From: Candidatus Pyrohabitans jungbluthii
GTDB taxonomy: Archaea > Hydrothermarchaeota > Hydrothermarchaeia > Hydrothermarchaeales > BMS3B
NCBI GenBank assembly: GCA_002010065.2
Contig: MTMD02000014.1
Coordinates: 1-64,000 of the forward strand
Reading direction: 5' to 3'
DNA: 64,000 nt
Positions 26,575 through 34,876 of the stretch are shown one piece after another (within the stretch, counting starts at the first letter, position 1; each line of letters opens with the position of its first letter). A model generated the notes under the pieces. That model made no database searches and was not told the DNA's origin. It worked only from the letters and a program-made list of their open reading frames with translations. Position numbers and translations under genes: made by a program.

Positions 26575-27876
26575 TCACCTAAGCACAAGACTCTTAAGCC
26601 TCTCGCATATTACCCCCATAACGGTGCAGGTTTCCAGGGGTATGCCGTGGCCAGTGAGTTCAACATGCTTTTCAGCCATTTTCAGAAACCTCTTAGGCAA
26701 GCCCTTCCTTCCCAGCCCCATGACTAGGCACGCTCTGCTCCCTTGCTCAACAATCTTTTCGATATCCACCTTTTTCTTTTCACCAGGCTTTGAGGTCGTG
26801 GCGATAAGCTCACCCACTTCAGGAAGGATGTTGTTATCTGGGTAGGGGAGGACAATGAGGCGGCCCTCCTCCTTTAGAAGTTTGAGATAGGCCCCTCCTT
26901 TACCTATATTTGTTTCGGCAGATACCCTATCAACAGCCTCCTCTTCATTTTCAAAGGGAAATCCGAAGAGCACAAGCTTCATGCCGTACGCATAGCACAG
27001 CGGCGCAGCCCTGGCAACTGTTCTAGTGTGCACCGCATGCAGAGAGCCATGGTAGGTATTGTAGAGTCCCAGGGAGAACCTCTCCATGCCCTTAAGCTCA
27101 GGCGCCCTCGGCACAGCCTCCTGCGCTGGGCGCGTTTCCGCTACTCTCGCTTTGATGCGCTCTCTTCTCGGTCTAACATTGGCTGCGCCTTTTTCTGGGG
27201 GCAATTCCACTCCCAGCTCCTTTAAAGTCTCATCCACGTCGCTTTTATCCGCCGGCTTAAGTTCCAGACCGCGCAGGTAAAGAAGGATTTTAGCGGCATC
27301 TTCGGTGCGCGCTATGCGGGATATTACCTCCCTAACACCCATGCCGTGCTCAATCCCAAGCTTCGAAGCAATTTTAAGTGCCTTTATTCTCCTATTCCCC
27401 TCCAGCTTTTTAATCTTCTCAAAGGCTTCGTCTCCCTTTTCAGCTGAGAAGTGGGCTTTTATAGTCTGCTTCATTGGGGCATAGTAGTGCCTTGGGCTTT
27501 CAATTTCTGCAACAAGGTCAAAAAGCCTGCCCAGGTTTTTTTCACCTGCCCTCCTCATCCTCTTTGCAATCACCTCCAGAATCTCTGCCCTCCTCCATTC
27601 CTGGGGAACTTCGCCAGCCTTCTTCAGGGCAAGGCGGAAGTACTTTCTATATTCTTTCTTACCTTCCAGGGTGCCCCTTGCTGCGATGTAGCTTATAACC
27701 TCGGCGCTGTAGTAGCTGTCTGGGATTTTTATCGCTGCATCCAGAACAGGATTCAGGTTATCGACTTTTCCGAAGGATTCCCTGAATATCCTCTTTAGAC
27801 CACGGCTATATGATGGAATGTGGCTTGCTTTAAGCCTTTTAATCTTCCTCTTAAGTTTATTCTTTGAATCTGCCAT
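26575..27876 (-). CDS. DUF531-domain archaeal protein with long helical N-terminus
   Basis: 433 residues. The first ~210 are helical repeats (HEAT-like in look: AEVISYIAARGTLEGKKEYRK, RAEILEVIAKRMRRAG, IKALKIASKLGIEHG), then a basic linker, then from about 275 an archaeal DUF531 domain (SLGLYNTYHGSLHAVHTRTV; YAYGMKLVLFGFPF) ending in VMGLGRKGLPKR and GHGIPLETCTVMGVI. That last segment looks like a SPOUT-type knot, so an RNA methyltransferase role is possible; this is my inference. It is cytoplasmic and lies upstream of, and divergent from, the Nep1 operon. Confidence 0.75.
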   Translation of the reverse strand: MADSKNKLKRKIKRLKASHIPSYSRGLKRIFRESFGKVDNLNPVLDAAIKIPDSYYSAEVISYIAARGTLEGKKEYRKYFRLALKKAGEVPQEWRRAEILEVIAKRMRRAGEKNLGRLFDLVAEIESPRHYYAPMKQTIKAHFSAEKGDEAFEKIKKLEGNRRIKALKIASKLGIEHGMGVREVISRIARTEDAAKILLYLRGLELKPADKSDVDETLKELGVELPPEKGAANVRPRRERIKARVAETRPAQEAVPRAPELKGMERFSLGLYNTYHGSLHAVHTRTVARAAPLCYAYGMKLVLFGFPFENEEEAVDRVSAETNIGKGGAYLKLLKEEGRLIVLPYPDNNILPEVGELIATTSKPGEKKKVDIEKIVEQGSRACLVMGLGRKGLPKRFLKMAEKHVELTGHGIPLETCTVMGVICERLKSLVLR

Positions 27877-28098
27877 GATTACACGTTTTCAATTTTAAAT
27901 AAATGTCTCTGTTCCAAGAGCTGCAAGCTTATTAATACATTCTGAGCCTCTGTTATACCCATGATTTCACAAAAGCTTTTTAGTTCGATTGCCGTAGTTG
28001 ACCACCTCTCCTTTCTGAAGATTCATGCCTTTAACGATAAAAAATGGCATAAAAATTAATAGTCTATCCCCTGAAGTGAATGGAGGTTTAAATAAAAG

Positions 28099-28785
28099 AT
28101 GCTCCACGTGGTCATAGCCGAGGCAGAGGTTGAGCTTGTACCCGCGAAGATAGCCAGGCACCCTGTGATAAAGAAGGAAGCTGCGCGAAGGCGGAAGAAA
28201 CCTGAGGCGATGCTTCTCGACTCCTCGGTGCACCACGCAGCGATGCGCAGCCTCACCGATGGCAAAAGGCGGGGGCGACCGGACATAGCTCACTACACTC
28301 TGCTTGCTCTGCTTGAATCGCCCCTCAACAAGCAGGGCATGCTGAGATGCTACCTGCACACCCGTAACGACGAGGTGATCTTCATAAACCCGGAGACCCG
28401 CCTCCCTCGCGCCTGTCAGCGCTTCCGCGGGCTGATGGAGAAGCTTTTTGCAGAGGGTAAGATAACCTCCGGCGAGGTTATGCTGCTGGAGATGAAGCGC
28501 ATGGGCATAGCTCAGCTTGTGCGCAACATTGGCTCAGAGCACGTGGTGCTTCTCAGCGAAGACGGACGCGAAGCCGAGCCCTGGGAGCTTGCTGCTAAGC
28601 TCGTGAGCAAACGCAACCCCTGCGTTATAATAGGCGGCTTTCCCAGTGGTGGCTTTAGGGGCGACTACAGCTTCGCCCACGAGCGCATATCAATATTCCC
28701 CTCCCCCTTAGCGGCGTGGAGCGTTGCCGCCGAGGTTGTGAGCAGCTACAGAAGGTGTATTGCAGATGCGAAAACGCAACCTTAA
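28099..28785 (+). CDS. nep1: Nep1/Emg1 rRNA pseudouridine N1-methyltransferase
   Basis: 228 residues. This SPOUT enzyme methylates a pseudouridine in the small-subunit rRNA during ribosome assembly. The family blocks are clear: MLLDSSVHHAAM, DGKRRGRPDIAHYTLLALLE, SPLNKQGMLRCYLHTRND, RLPRACQRFRGLMEKL and the SAM-binding knot NPCVIIGGFPSGGFRG...ISIFPSPLAAWSV. It opens a run of thirteen closely spaced translation and folding genes that ends with ftsY. Confidence 0.95.
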   Translation: MLHVVIAEAEVELVPAKIARHPVIKKEAARRRKKPEAMLLDSSVHHAAMRSLTDGKRRGRPDIAHYTLLALLESPLNKQGMLRCYLHTRNDEVIFINPETRLPRACQRFRGLMEKLFAEGKITSGEVMLLEMKRMGIAQLVRNIGSEHVVLLSEDGREAEPWELAAKLVSKRNPCVIIGGFPSGGFRGDYSFAHERISIFPSPLAAWSVAAEVVSSYRRCIADAKTQP

Positions 28786-29122
28786 GCTGGAGCGTCGCAT
28801 AGCGAGAGAGCGTATAGAGATACTCATGCAGCTTGCGAGAGAGGTCTTTCGCAACGACCCAGCGCTGGCGAAGCGCTATGTGGAGCTTGCAAGAAAGATT
28901 GCAATGCGTTACAACGTTAGGTTTCCCAGGAAGTGGAAGAGATTCTTCTGCAAAGCTTGCGGGAGTTTTCTTGTGCCAGGCGTAAACATGCGGGTGCGCT
29001 GCACAAAGCAGCGTGTCGTCATCACCTGTCTGGAATGTGGGCATGTGAAGCGCATACCCTACATAAGGGAAAAGAAGGCGATGAAAAATGAAGCTAAGCT
29101 CAAAGGAGAGGAAAAAGTTTAA
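28766..29122 (+). CDS. rnp4: Ribonuclease P protein component 4 (Rpp21)
   Basis: 118 residues from MRKRNLKLERR; a TTG two codons earlier is an alternative start. The N-terminal helices (IARERIEILMQLAREVF) and a four-Cys zinc ribbon (FFCKACGSFLVPG ... VVITCLECGHVKRIPY) are the Rpp21 hallmarks. It helps the RNase P RNA cut 5' leaders from pre-tRNA. It overlaps the end of nep1 by 20 bases and the next gene by 35. Confidence 0.92.
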   Translation: MRKRNLKLERRIARERIEILMQLAREVFRNDPALAKRYVELARKIAMRYNVRFPRKWKRFFCKACGSFLVPGVNMRVRCTKQRVVITCLECGHVKRIPYIREKKAMKNEAKLKGEEKV

Positions 29123-29378
29123 AAGGGAGTTGCACCATAGCAGGGCAAGCGTAATAATTGGCAAGGGTGGAGCAGCCTCGGCTATGGCTGAGGTTGATCG
29201 CCAGCTTGAGGATAAGGAGCTAATAAAGGTAAAGGTGCTTAAGAGCGCCGCCGCTGAGAAAAGCACAGCCGAGATTGCAAAAGAGATTGCAGATGCTACT
29301 AACGCCGAGGTAGTTGAGGTTATAGGCAAAACCTTCGGCTTATTCAGACCAAGAAGGAAAAAACGCAAGGAGGTTTAG
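29088..29378 (+). CDS. CRM/YhbY-domain RNA-binding protein
   Basis: 96 residues with the CRM/YhbY fold: a basic start, VIIGKGGAASAMAEVDRQLE (GxxG loop before a helix), ELIKVKVLK and the terminal VVEVIGKTFGLFRPRRKKRK. Relatives associate with pre-ribosomal subunits. It starts inside the end of rnp4 and ends 1 base before rps19e. Confidence 0.9.
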   Translation: MKLSSKERKKFKRELHHSRASVIIGKGGAASAMAEVDRQLEDKELIKVKVLKSAAAEKSTAEIAKEIADATNAEVVEVIGKTFGLFRPRRKKRKEV

Positions 29379-29379
29379 C

Positions 29380-29820
29380 ATGGCAACAGTTTATGATGTT
29401 CCAGCTTCTGAGCTTATCCGCGAACTGTCAGCGGAACTGAAGAAAATTAAGACAATAAAGCCTCCTGAATGGGCCGCCTTCGTGAAGACGGGCGCAAATC
29501 GGGAGCGCGCTCCAACGCAGAAGGACTGGTGGTATACCCGCGCGGCGTCGGTGCTGAGAAAGATTCATATTCATGGTCCTGTAGGCATTCAAACCCTGCG
29601 CCGCTGGTATGGTGGAAGGAAGAACTGCGGCTGTGCTCCAGACGCCGTGCGAAGGGGAAGTGGCTCTGTAATTAGGAATATTCTGAAGCAGCTTGAGGCC
29701 GCTGGTCTGGTTGAGAAGACTGAGCAGGGGCGCAAAACCACACCAAAGGCGATGAGCCTTCTCGATAAGACGGCAGCGAAAATAATCCGCCGCAGACCAG
29801 AGCTTCAGAGGTACAGGTGA
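29380..29820 (+). CDS. rps19e: Ribosomal protein S19e
   Basis: 146 residues, the usual archaeal length. Characteristic segments are TVYDVPASELIRELSAELK, PPEWAAFVKTGANRERAP, WWYTRAASVLRKIHIHGPVG, RRWYGGRKNCG and RKTTPKAMSLLDK. It is a small-subunit protein required for 3' end maturation of the small rRNA in eukaryotes. Four bases separate it from the PDCD5 homolog, a pairing conserved across archaea. Confidence 0.97.
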   Translation: MATVYDVPASELIRELSAELKKIKTIKPPEWAAFVKTGANRERAPTQKDWWYTRAASVLRKIHIHGPVGIQTLRRWYGGRKNCGCAPDAVRRGSGSVIRNILKQLEAAGLVEKTEQGRKTTPKAMSLLDKTAAKIIRRRPELQRYR

Positions 29821-29824
29821 TTTT

Positions 29825-30148
29825 ATGGACGACCTGGAGGAGCTGAAGCGCAGGAAGCTTCTTGAACTTCAGCGTCAGCTTCAGGAAGAAGCACTGCGCC
29901 AGGAACAGCTCCGCCAGGTTGAGGAGCAGAAGCGCATTGTGCTCAAGAGCATACTCACGCCTGAGGCGAGGAGCAGGCTGAGCAACATAAAGATGGCACG
30001 CCCTGAGTTCGCTGCCCAGATTGAAGCCTTGCTGATTCAGCTCGCCCAAGCGGGGCAGGTGAAGCAGCGCATCACCGATGAGCAGCTGAAGGAAATCCTC
30101 CGACGCCTGAGCGCCAAAAAGCGGGATATAAAGATAAGAAGGATCTGA
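29825..30148 (+). CDS. PDCD5-family DNA-binding protein
   Basis: 107 residues: a long N-terminal helix rich in Arg, Gln and Glu, then a three-helix bundle (ILTPEARSRLSNIKMARPEF; VKQRITDEQLKEILRRLS) and a basic tail (KKRDIKIRRI). The archaeal homologs bind nucleic acid and may assist chaperonin substrates, as human PDCD5 does. It overlaps the next gene by one base (TGATG). Confidence 0.93.
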   Translation: MDDLEELKRRKLLELQRQLQEEALRQEQLRQVEEQKRIVLKSILTPEARSRLSNIKMARPEFAAQIEALLIQLAQAGQVKQRITDEQLKEILRRLSAKKRDIKIRRI

Positions 30149-30747
30149 TGAAAGTTAGCCTGCTTTACAGCGGGGGCAAGGATAGCTCCCTCGCAGCTTG
30201 GATGCTCAGAAGGCTTGGCTACGAGGTTAAGCTGGTAACGGTGAGCTTTGGTTACGCTGATTTCGCCCACTACGCAAGGGAGAGCGCCCTTGCTTTGGGC
30301 TTTGAGCATGAGATAAAAAAGCTGAGCCAAGAGGTGCTAAGCCAAGCGTGCGAGCTCATCGCTGGCGATGGCTTTCCCAGGCGGGGGCTGCACCAGCTCC
30401 ACATCGCCGCGCTTGAAGCACTGGCAAAAGAGAGCGAAGCCATCGCAGACGGTACGCGCAGAGATGACCGCGTGCCAATGCCGACTCTGAGTGAGGTGCA
30501 GAGCATTGAGCAGCGCTATCGCGTTGCCTATATTGCGCCGCTGCGCGGATTTGGTGCGGCGAGCATAAAAAATTTAACCTCTCGCATATTCAATATTGAA
30601 TATGCACCCAGCGAAGCTTCGAAAAGCGCCGATTATGAGAAAGAGGTTAGAGCGTACCTCAAAGACAAGGGTTATGACGTTAACAAAATATTCCCCTCGC
30701 ATGTGCAGAGCAGGGTGATAGGTTATAAGGGTGAGAACGATGAGTAA
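30148..30747 (+). CDS. PP-loop ATP pyrophosphatase, putative nucleotide-modifying enzyme
   Basis: 199 residues. The PP-loop [17 protein letters not shown] (residues 4-20) activates a substrate by adenylation. Downstream motifs [18 protein letters not shown] and [16 protein letters not shown] are typical of a conserved archaeal group located in ribosomal operons. The family includes tRNA thiolases and 7-cyano-7-deazaguanine synthase; this group lacks the Cys pairs of thiolases, so the reaction is unknown. It overlaps L39e by 8 bases, pointing to translational coupling. Confidence 0.8.
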   Translation: MKVSLLYSGGKDSSLAAWMLRRLGYEVKLVTVSFGYADFAHYARESALALGFEHEIKKLSQEVLSQACELIAGDGFPRRGLHQLHIAALEALAKESEAIADGTRRDDRVPMPTLSEVQSIEQRYRVAYIAPLRGFGAASIKNLTSRIFNIEYAPSEASKSADYEKEVRAYLKDKGYDVNKIFPSHVQSRVIGYKGENDE

Positions 30748-30892
30748 AGTTTCACTGGCGAAAAAGCTGAGGCTGGCTAAAGCGATGAAGCAGAACCGCC
30801 CTGTCCCCGTGTGGGTTGTGGCGAAGACCATGGGCAGAGTGCGCACCCATCCCAAGCGCAGAAACTGGAGGAGAAGTAAGCTGAAGGTGTAG
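30740..30892 (+). CDS. rpl39e: Ribosomal protein L39e
   Basis: 50 residues, the normal tiny size, reading [20 protein letters not shown] and ending in [15 protein letters not shown]. It lines the peptide exit tunnel. It starts 8 bases inside the PP-loop gene and ends 9 bases before the L31e start. Confidence 0.97.
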   Translation: MSKVSLAKKLRLAKAMKQNRPVPVWVVAKTMGRVRTHPKRRNWRRSKLKV

Positions 30893-30901
30893 GTGTTGAA
30901 A

Positions 30902-31150
30902 ATGGAGAGAGTGTACACTGTGCGATTCCACAAAATAAAACGCACGCCGCGAACAAAGCGCACAGTTAAGGCGGTGCGCTACCTTCGCAAATTTATCGGA
31001 AAGCACATGAAGAGCGAGCGCGTGCTCATAGCAGAGGAACTCAATGAGAAGCTCTGGAAGCGGGGAATCCAGAAGCCCCCTGCGAAGCTCAGAGTTAAGG
31101 CAGAGAAGCAGGACGATGGTAGCGTGGTTGTAACCCTCGCGGAGTCGTAG
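30902..31150 (+). CDS. rpl31e: Ribosomal protein L31e
   Basis: 82 residues from MERVYTVRFHKIKRTPRTKR; a GTG three codons upstream is less likely. Family features include AVRYLRKFIGKHMKSERVL and LNEKLWKRGIQKPP. A large-subunit protein near the tunnel exit, where the signal recognition particle docks. ftsY, the SRP receptor gene, lies further along the same operon. Confidence 0.97.
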   Translation: MERVYTVRFHKIKRTPRTKRTVKAVRYLRKFIGKHMKSERVLIAEELNEKLWKRGIQKPPAKLRVKAEKQDDGSVVVTLAES

Positions 31151-31152
31151 CA

Positions 31153-31818
31153 ATGCTCCTCCGCGTAGACTACAACAGCAATCCGAACATTGGAATACTG
31201 GCTGCAGCTAACGATAGCGTGGCGATTGTGCCGAGAGACGCCCCTGAGAGCTTCGCCGAAGCAGCGAGAAAGGCGCTGGAGGTAGAGGTTATTCGAACCA
31301 ACCTGTGCAGAACCTCACTGATTGGCGCGATGCTTGCGATAAACAACCACGGCGCTGTGGTGAGCGACCACGTGGAGCGGAGTGAGGTTGAAGCATTAAA
31401 AAGCGCAGGTTTAAGCGTGGCGGTTGTGAGCGAGAAGCACAACGCCCTGGGCAATTTAATACTCGCCAGCGATGAGGGTGCGCTTGTGTTCAAAGGGCTG
31501 AGGAAAAGCACTAAGCGGGCGGTTGAAGAGATCATGGAGTGCGAGGTTACAGAGGTTACTTCCCTTGGCAGGTTCCGCACCATCGGTAGCATTGGTGTTG
31601 CCACCAGTAAGGGAGTGCTGCTACACCCCTCGCTGGGTGAGGCGGAGCTTGAGCTCGTGGAGGAGGCGCTAGGTGTTAAAGCAGAGATAGGTACTGTGAA
31701 CATGGGTGTTGGCTTTGTTAAAACGGGTATTGTGGTGAATACAAAGGGCGCTCTGCTGGGAAGCGCCACCACAGGTCCTGAAATAATGCGGATTCAGGAG
31801 ACTTTTGACCTGCTGTGA
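31153..31818 (+). CDS. eif6: Translation initiation factor aIF6
   Basis: 221 residues with five repeats of the pentein-like propeller, e.g. NIGILAAANDSVAIVP, AVVSDHVERSEVEAL, GNLILASDEGALVF and NMGVGFVKTGIVVNTKGALLG. It binds the large subunit and blocks early joining of the subunits. Two bases separate it from L31e. Confidence 0.96.
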   Translation: MLLRVDYNSNPNIGILAAANDSVAIVPRDAPESFAEAARKALEVEVIRTNLCRTSLIGAMLAINNHGAVVSDHVERSEVEALKSAGLSVAVVSEKHNALGNLILASDEGALVFKGLRKSTKRAVEEIMECEVTEVTSLGRFRTIGSIGVATSKGVLLHPSLGEAELELVEEALGVKAEIGTVNMGVGFVKTGIVVNTKGALLGSATTGPEIMRIQETFDLL

Positions 31819-31827
31819 GGTGATAGC

Positions 31828-32070
31828 ATGGAGGTTAAGACTTTCAGAATAAAGGGCAAGTTCCTAATGGGCAAGAGTATGCAGCCCTTCGTGTGGGAGT
31901 GCCGTGCCGTGGACGTGACCAAAGCGTATGAGAAGGTTTACTCCGAGTTTGGGAGCAAGCACCGCACAAAGCGCCGGAATATAATAATTGAGGAAGTTGA
32001 GGAGATTTCGCCTGAGCAGGCGGAGGATCCAATGATCAGGATTTTTGCTGGAGTAGAGGAGCATGGCTGA
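31828..32070 (+). CDS. rpl18a: Ribosomal protein LX (L18a/L20a)
   Basis: 80 residues. The block FRIKGKFLMGKSMQPFVWEC and SEFGSKHRTKRRNIIIEEVE identify the archaeal LX protein, the half-length homolog of eukaryotic L18a. It overlaps the prefoldin gene by 8 bases. Confidence 0.95.
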   Translation: MEVKTFRIKGKFLMGKSMQPFVWECRAVDVTKAYEKVYSEFGSKHRTKRRNIIIEEVEEISPEQAEDPMIRIFAGVEEHG

Positions 32071-32536
32071 GGAAAAGCGCATACCCGTTGAGAAGGTTCT
32101 CGCAGACTATGAGATGCTGCGCACTCAGGCAGAAGCGTTGGGGCAGAACCTGGAGCTTGTAAATCAGCACATCTCCGAGTTCAAGCGCACCTTGGAGAGT
32201 CTGTCTGAGATTGAGAAGCTGGGCGAGGGGAATGAGATTCTCGTGCCCGTTGGAGTGGGCTCCTTTGTTAAGGCGGAGATTAAGGATACGAGCAGTGTTA
32301 TTTTGAGCTTGGGCGCAGATGTGGCAGCGCGCAAGAGCATCAGCGATGCGAAGGCCGACCTTGAGGCGCGGGTGAAGGAGCTTGAGAAGGTGCGAGAGGA
32401 GCACAGCTCCCGTTTGGCGGAGGTTATGAAGAACCTCGAGGCTATTGCGCCGATGGTGGAGCAGATCATATCGGCGATGCAGCAGGCACAGCTCCAGAGG
32501 GGCGGAGCAGAGGATGTTCGCAAGCCTCAGGGCTAA
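32063..32536 (+). CDS. pfdA: Prefoldin alpha subunit
   Basis: 157 residues: an N-terminal coiled-coil helix (about 10-55), two beta hairpins (NEILVPVGVGSFVKAEIKD; SVILSLGADVAARKS) and a C-terminal coiled-coil helix. This is the alpha type, which carries the extra hairpin. It captures unfolded proteins for the thermosome. It overlaps the ftsY start by 23 bases. Confidence 0.94.
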   Translation: MAEEKRIPVEKVLADYEMLRTQAEALGQNLELVNQHISEFKRTLESLSEIEKLGEGNEILVPVGVGSFVKAEIKDTSSVILSLGADVAARKSISDAKADLEARVKELEKVREEHSSRLAEVMKNLEAIAPMVEQIISAMQQAQLQRGGAEDVRKPQG

Positions 32537-33476
32537 GATAGGAGAGCTAACAAAGAAGCTTTCTGGGGGAGAGGAGGAAAAGCAGCAGCCCAAGCTGGGA
32601 GTAGCTGAGAAAACCCTTGCTCTGCTCCGCGGCGAAGTTGTGCTGGACGAGCGTAAGCTTGAGGAGCTTCTGAGCGAGTTTGAGATAGCTTTACTGGAGA
32701 GCGACATCGCCTTCGATGTGGCGGAGAAGATAATCTCTGACCTTAAGCAGAACCTTTACGGAAAGAAGTTCAAGCGCTCTGAGCTTGAGGCTGCAATAAA
32801 GGCCTCGCTTGAGCAGAGCCTGAGAGAAATTCTCGACCTGCCCAGCGTAAGCCTCGAGGAGATGATTCGCAGGAAGAAGGAGAAGCCCTTTGTTATACTC
32901 TTCGTAGGGATAAACGGCACTGGCAAGACGACAACGATAGCCAAGGTGGCAAAGCGCCTTATGGGCAGGGGTTTTACCTGCGTTTTCGCAGCCAGCGATA
33001 CCTATCGCGCTGGCGCGATAGAGCAGCTTGAGAGGCATGCGGAGAAGCTGGGGGTCAAGCTGATTAAGCATGCTCGTGGTGCTGATCCAGCAGCCGTAGC
33101 GTATGATGCGATTGAGCATGCGCGCGCAAAGGGCAAGGATGTGGTGCTCATAGACACTGCGGGCAGGATGGAAACAAATGTTAACCTGCTGGAAGAGATG
33201 AAGAAGATCGCACGAGTGGCAAAGCCTGACCTGGTCATCTTCGTTGGTGATGCGCTCACGGGCAACGCAGCCGTAGAACAGGCGGAGCGCTTCAACAGCG
33301 CCGTTAGCATAGACGGGATAATTTTAACCAAGGCGGATGCCGATGCAAAAGGCGGCGCGGCGATAAGCATCGCTCACACGATTCGCAAGCCGGTGCTCTT
33401 CCTGGGCACAGGGCAGAGCTACGACGACCTGGTTGAGTTCAGCGCAGACTGGCTTATAAGGGAGATTCTGGGGTAG
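32514..33476 (+). CDS. ftsY: Signal recognition particle receptor FtsY
   Basis: 320 residues from MFASLRAKIGEL, with GGAGCAGAGG just upstream. A short acidic A region is followed by the NG domain: P loop GINGTGKTTTIAKVAKRL, DTYRAGAIEQLERHA, VVLIDTAGRMETN (DTAGR) and LTKADADAKGG (TKxD). It docks SRP-ribosome complexes at the membrane. It closes the translation operon. Confidence 0.97.
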   Translation: MFASLRAKIGELTKKLSGGEEEKQQPKLGVAEKTLALLRGEVVLDERKLEELLSEFEIALLESDIAFDVAEKIISDLKQNLYGKKFKRSELEAAIKASLEQSLREILDLPSVSLEEMIRRKKEKPFVILFVGINGTGKTTTIAKVAKRLMGRGFTCVFAASDTYRAGAIEQLERHAEKLGVKLIKHARGADPAAVAYDAIEHARAKGKDVVLIDTAGRMETNVNLLEEMKKIARVAKPDLVIFVGDALTGNAAVEQAERFNSAVSIDGIILTKADADAKGGAAISIAHTIRKPVLFLGTGQSYDDLVEFSADWLIREILG

Positions 33477-33541
33477 GGTTATTAAAAACCACTATTAACG
33501 CTGACTTTGGGGGAGGTGGATTTCCTCAAAGTGTGGAAGCC

Positions 33542-33820
33542 TCAGCGGGGCGACCTCGAAATTAAACCTGCGACAACAAGTGCGATGCTTGCAGCGCCCG
33601 CCAGGCAGGCGAAGAGAAGCAGAAGCACGGCTGCTATCATCGGCGTGGCAACCTCGCCAGGGTTCTGAAGCGCGACTATGCTCTGAGGCGAGGGGTGAAG
33701 GATGCTTCCGTAGAGGGGAAATACGTCCCTGTTGTTGCTGATAATCTCCAGCGCCTTTTTCAGAGCTGCAAACGAGAAGATAATGAGCACGCCGCCCACC
33801 AGGATAAAGCGGCTCCTCAT
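33542..33820 (-). CDS. Two-helix membrane protein of unknown function
   Basis: 92 residues from MRSRFILVGG. Hydrophobic helices at about 4-22 and 60-85 bracket an external loop with Asn and Pro. The start lies one base past the stop of the upstream gene, so the three genes 33542-34600 form a coupled operon. I recognise no family. Confidence 0.6.
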   Translation of the reverse strand: MRSRFILVGGVLIIFSFAALKKALEIISNNRDVFPLYGSILHPSPQSIVALQNPGEVATPMIAAVLLLLFACLAGAASIALVVAGLISRSPR

Positions 33821-33821
33821 C

Positions 33822-34181
33822 TCAGAATACCGGTGCCACATCGCTGTCCTCGAGCACTTCAATCATCTTGGCGATGTGCTCCGCGAAGCTGTACTCAGGC
33901 TCAAAGTCATAGCCAGAAATGAGCAGCTTTTCTATTGCTCTGGCGAACCTCTCCGACTCCTGCTCAAGCTGTTCGCGACTCTTGCTCGCGATTATCCTCT
34001 CCACCTCGCTAGCCGGAGTTGAGCTGTTATACCCGAAGATCTCAAGTTTGAGTTTCTCGATAATCTCCTTCACGCGAGGATTTGTAACTTTACGATACTG
34101 AAAGCTCCAGTGGTTCTTCAGCTTAACCAGGCGGCGGAAAGTGGTCTCGTCAAGCTCAATCACCCTGCGCATGGCAACCAC
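33822..34181 (-). CDS. Small helical protein of unknown function
   Basis: 119 residues, starting at a GTG that overlaps the upstream stop (TAGTG); an ATG three codons on is possible. It is entirely helical and charged, with RRLVKLKNHWSFQYRKVTN and KEIIEKLKLEIFG as the most distinctive parts. No transmembrane segment or metal motif is visible. It is tightly coupled to its neighbours. Confidence 0.6.
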   Translation of the reverse strand: MVAMRRVIELDETTFRRLVKLKNHWSFQYRKVTNPRVKEIIEKLKLEIFGYNSSTPASEVERIIASKSREQLEQESERFARAIEKLLISGYDFEPEYSFAEHIAKMIEVLEDSDVAPVF

Positions 34182-34600
34182 TACTCCTGCAGAAGCTCGA
34201 GAGAAGAATAGGGGATGCTAACTTCCACAGCTGCTCTAAAAATTACGGGTACAAGCTCAAATTCCTGCGCCTTTCGCAGAGCACGCCTGCGCAAGCCGAA
34301 GAGGGCAGCATCGTTGAGCACTAAGCTAACGGCGTAGATTACCTTATCTTTCTCTGCCAGCAGGTCAGGTGAGGCTTGGACTCCCCCCTCTTCCTGCAGG
34401 CTTGCTATATACTCGAGCAGCGCAGAGAAGCGCTCTTCTCCAAGCGCGGTGCGCATTTCCTCTGCCTCTTTTTGCGAACCAGGGAAGTTCCACACCTTGA
34501 AGCCTGCTCTGCCAAGCACATCGAATGCGACTTTCTTCCCAATCCCGTGAAGCTCAGCCTCGAGATTGAGGCTTTTCTCGTATTCCTCGATACCTACCAC
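34181..34600 (-). CDS. Uncharacterised protein, first gene of a three-gene operon
   Basis: 139 residues, mixed alpha/beta (VAFDVLGRAGFKVWNFPGS; ASPDLLAEKDKVIYAVSLVL). The arrangement recalls a PD-(D/E)xK nuclease core (PDLLA followed by a strand), but the Glu-x-Lys is not evident, so I do not assign it. It is divergent from the Tat genes and shares an 84-base promoter region with them. Confidence 0.55.
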   Translation of the reverse strand: MVGIEEYEKSLNLEAELHGIGKKVAFDVLGRAGFKVWNFPGSQKEAEEMRTALGEERFSALLEYIASLQEEGGVQASPDLLAEKDKVIYAVSLVLNDAALFGLRRRALRKAQEFELVPVIFRAAVEVSIPYSSLELLQE

Positions 34601-34642
34601 CCTAATTTAATTGTACTCACGAGTATTTCTACTTACCGTCGG

Positions 34643-34652
34643 ATTTATATAA
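34643..34652 (+). promoter_or_regulatory. TATA element of the tat gene pair
   Basis: ATTTATATAA lies about 35 bases before the first tatA ATG, so the mRNA should begin about 10 bases upstream of the start codon, with GAGGTG as the ribosome site. Confidence 0.5.
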
Positions 34653-34684
34653 AACCTCAGCTATAAGTAATTTGAGGTGTCAGA

Positions 34685-34867
34685 ATGCCGATGCTTGGTG
34701 GTCAGGAACTTCTCATAATCCTCCTCATAATCCTGCTTCTCTTCGGTGGGAGCAAGCTGCCAGAGTTAGCGCGCTCTCTGGGTAAGGCGAAGAAGGAGTT
34801 CAAGAAGGGAATGGAAGAGGAGGAGAAGGAGGAGAGCAAAGAAGAGAAGGAGGAGAAAAAAGAGTAG
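34685..34867 (+). CDS. tatA: Tat translocase TatA-type protein 1
   Basis: 60 residues: one N-terminal helix (LLIILLIILLLFGGSKLPE), the FGxxKLPEL hinge, an amphipathic helix (ARSLGKAKKEFKKGM) and a very acidic/lysine tail. TatA forms the pore for folded, cofactor-loaded proteins. It is placed beside a Tat-dependent molybdoenzyme and its maturation genes. TatC is not in the window. Confidence 0.93.
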   Translation: MPMLGGQELLIILLIILLLFGGSKLPELARSLGKAKKEFKKGMEEEEKEESKEEKEEKKE

Positions 34868-34876
34868 GCGAGGCGA

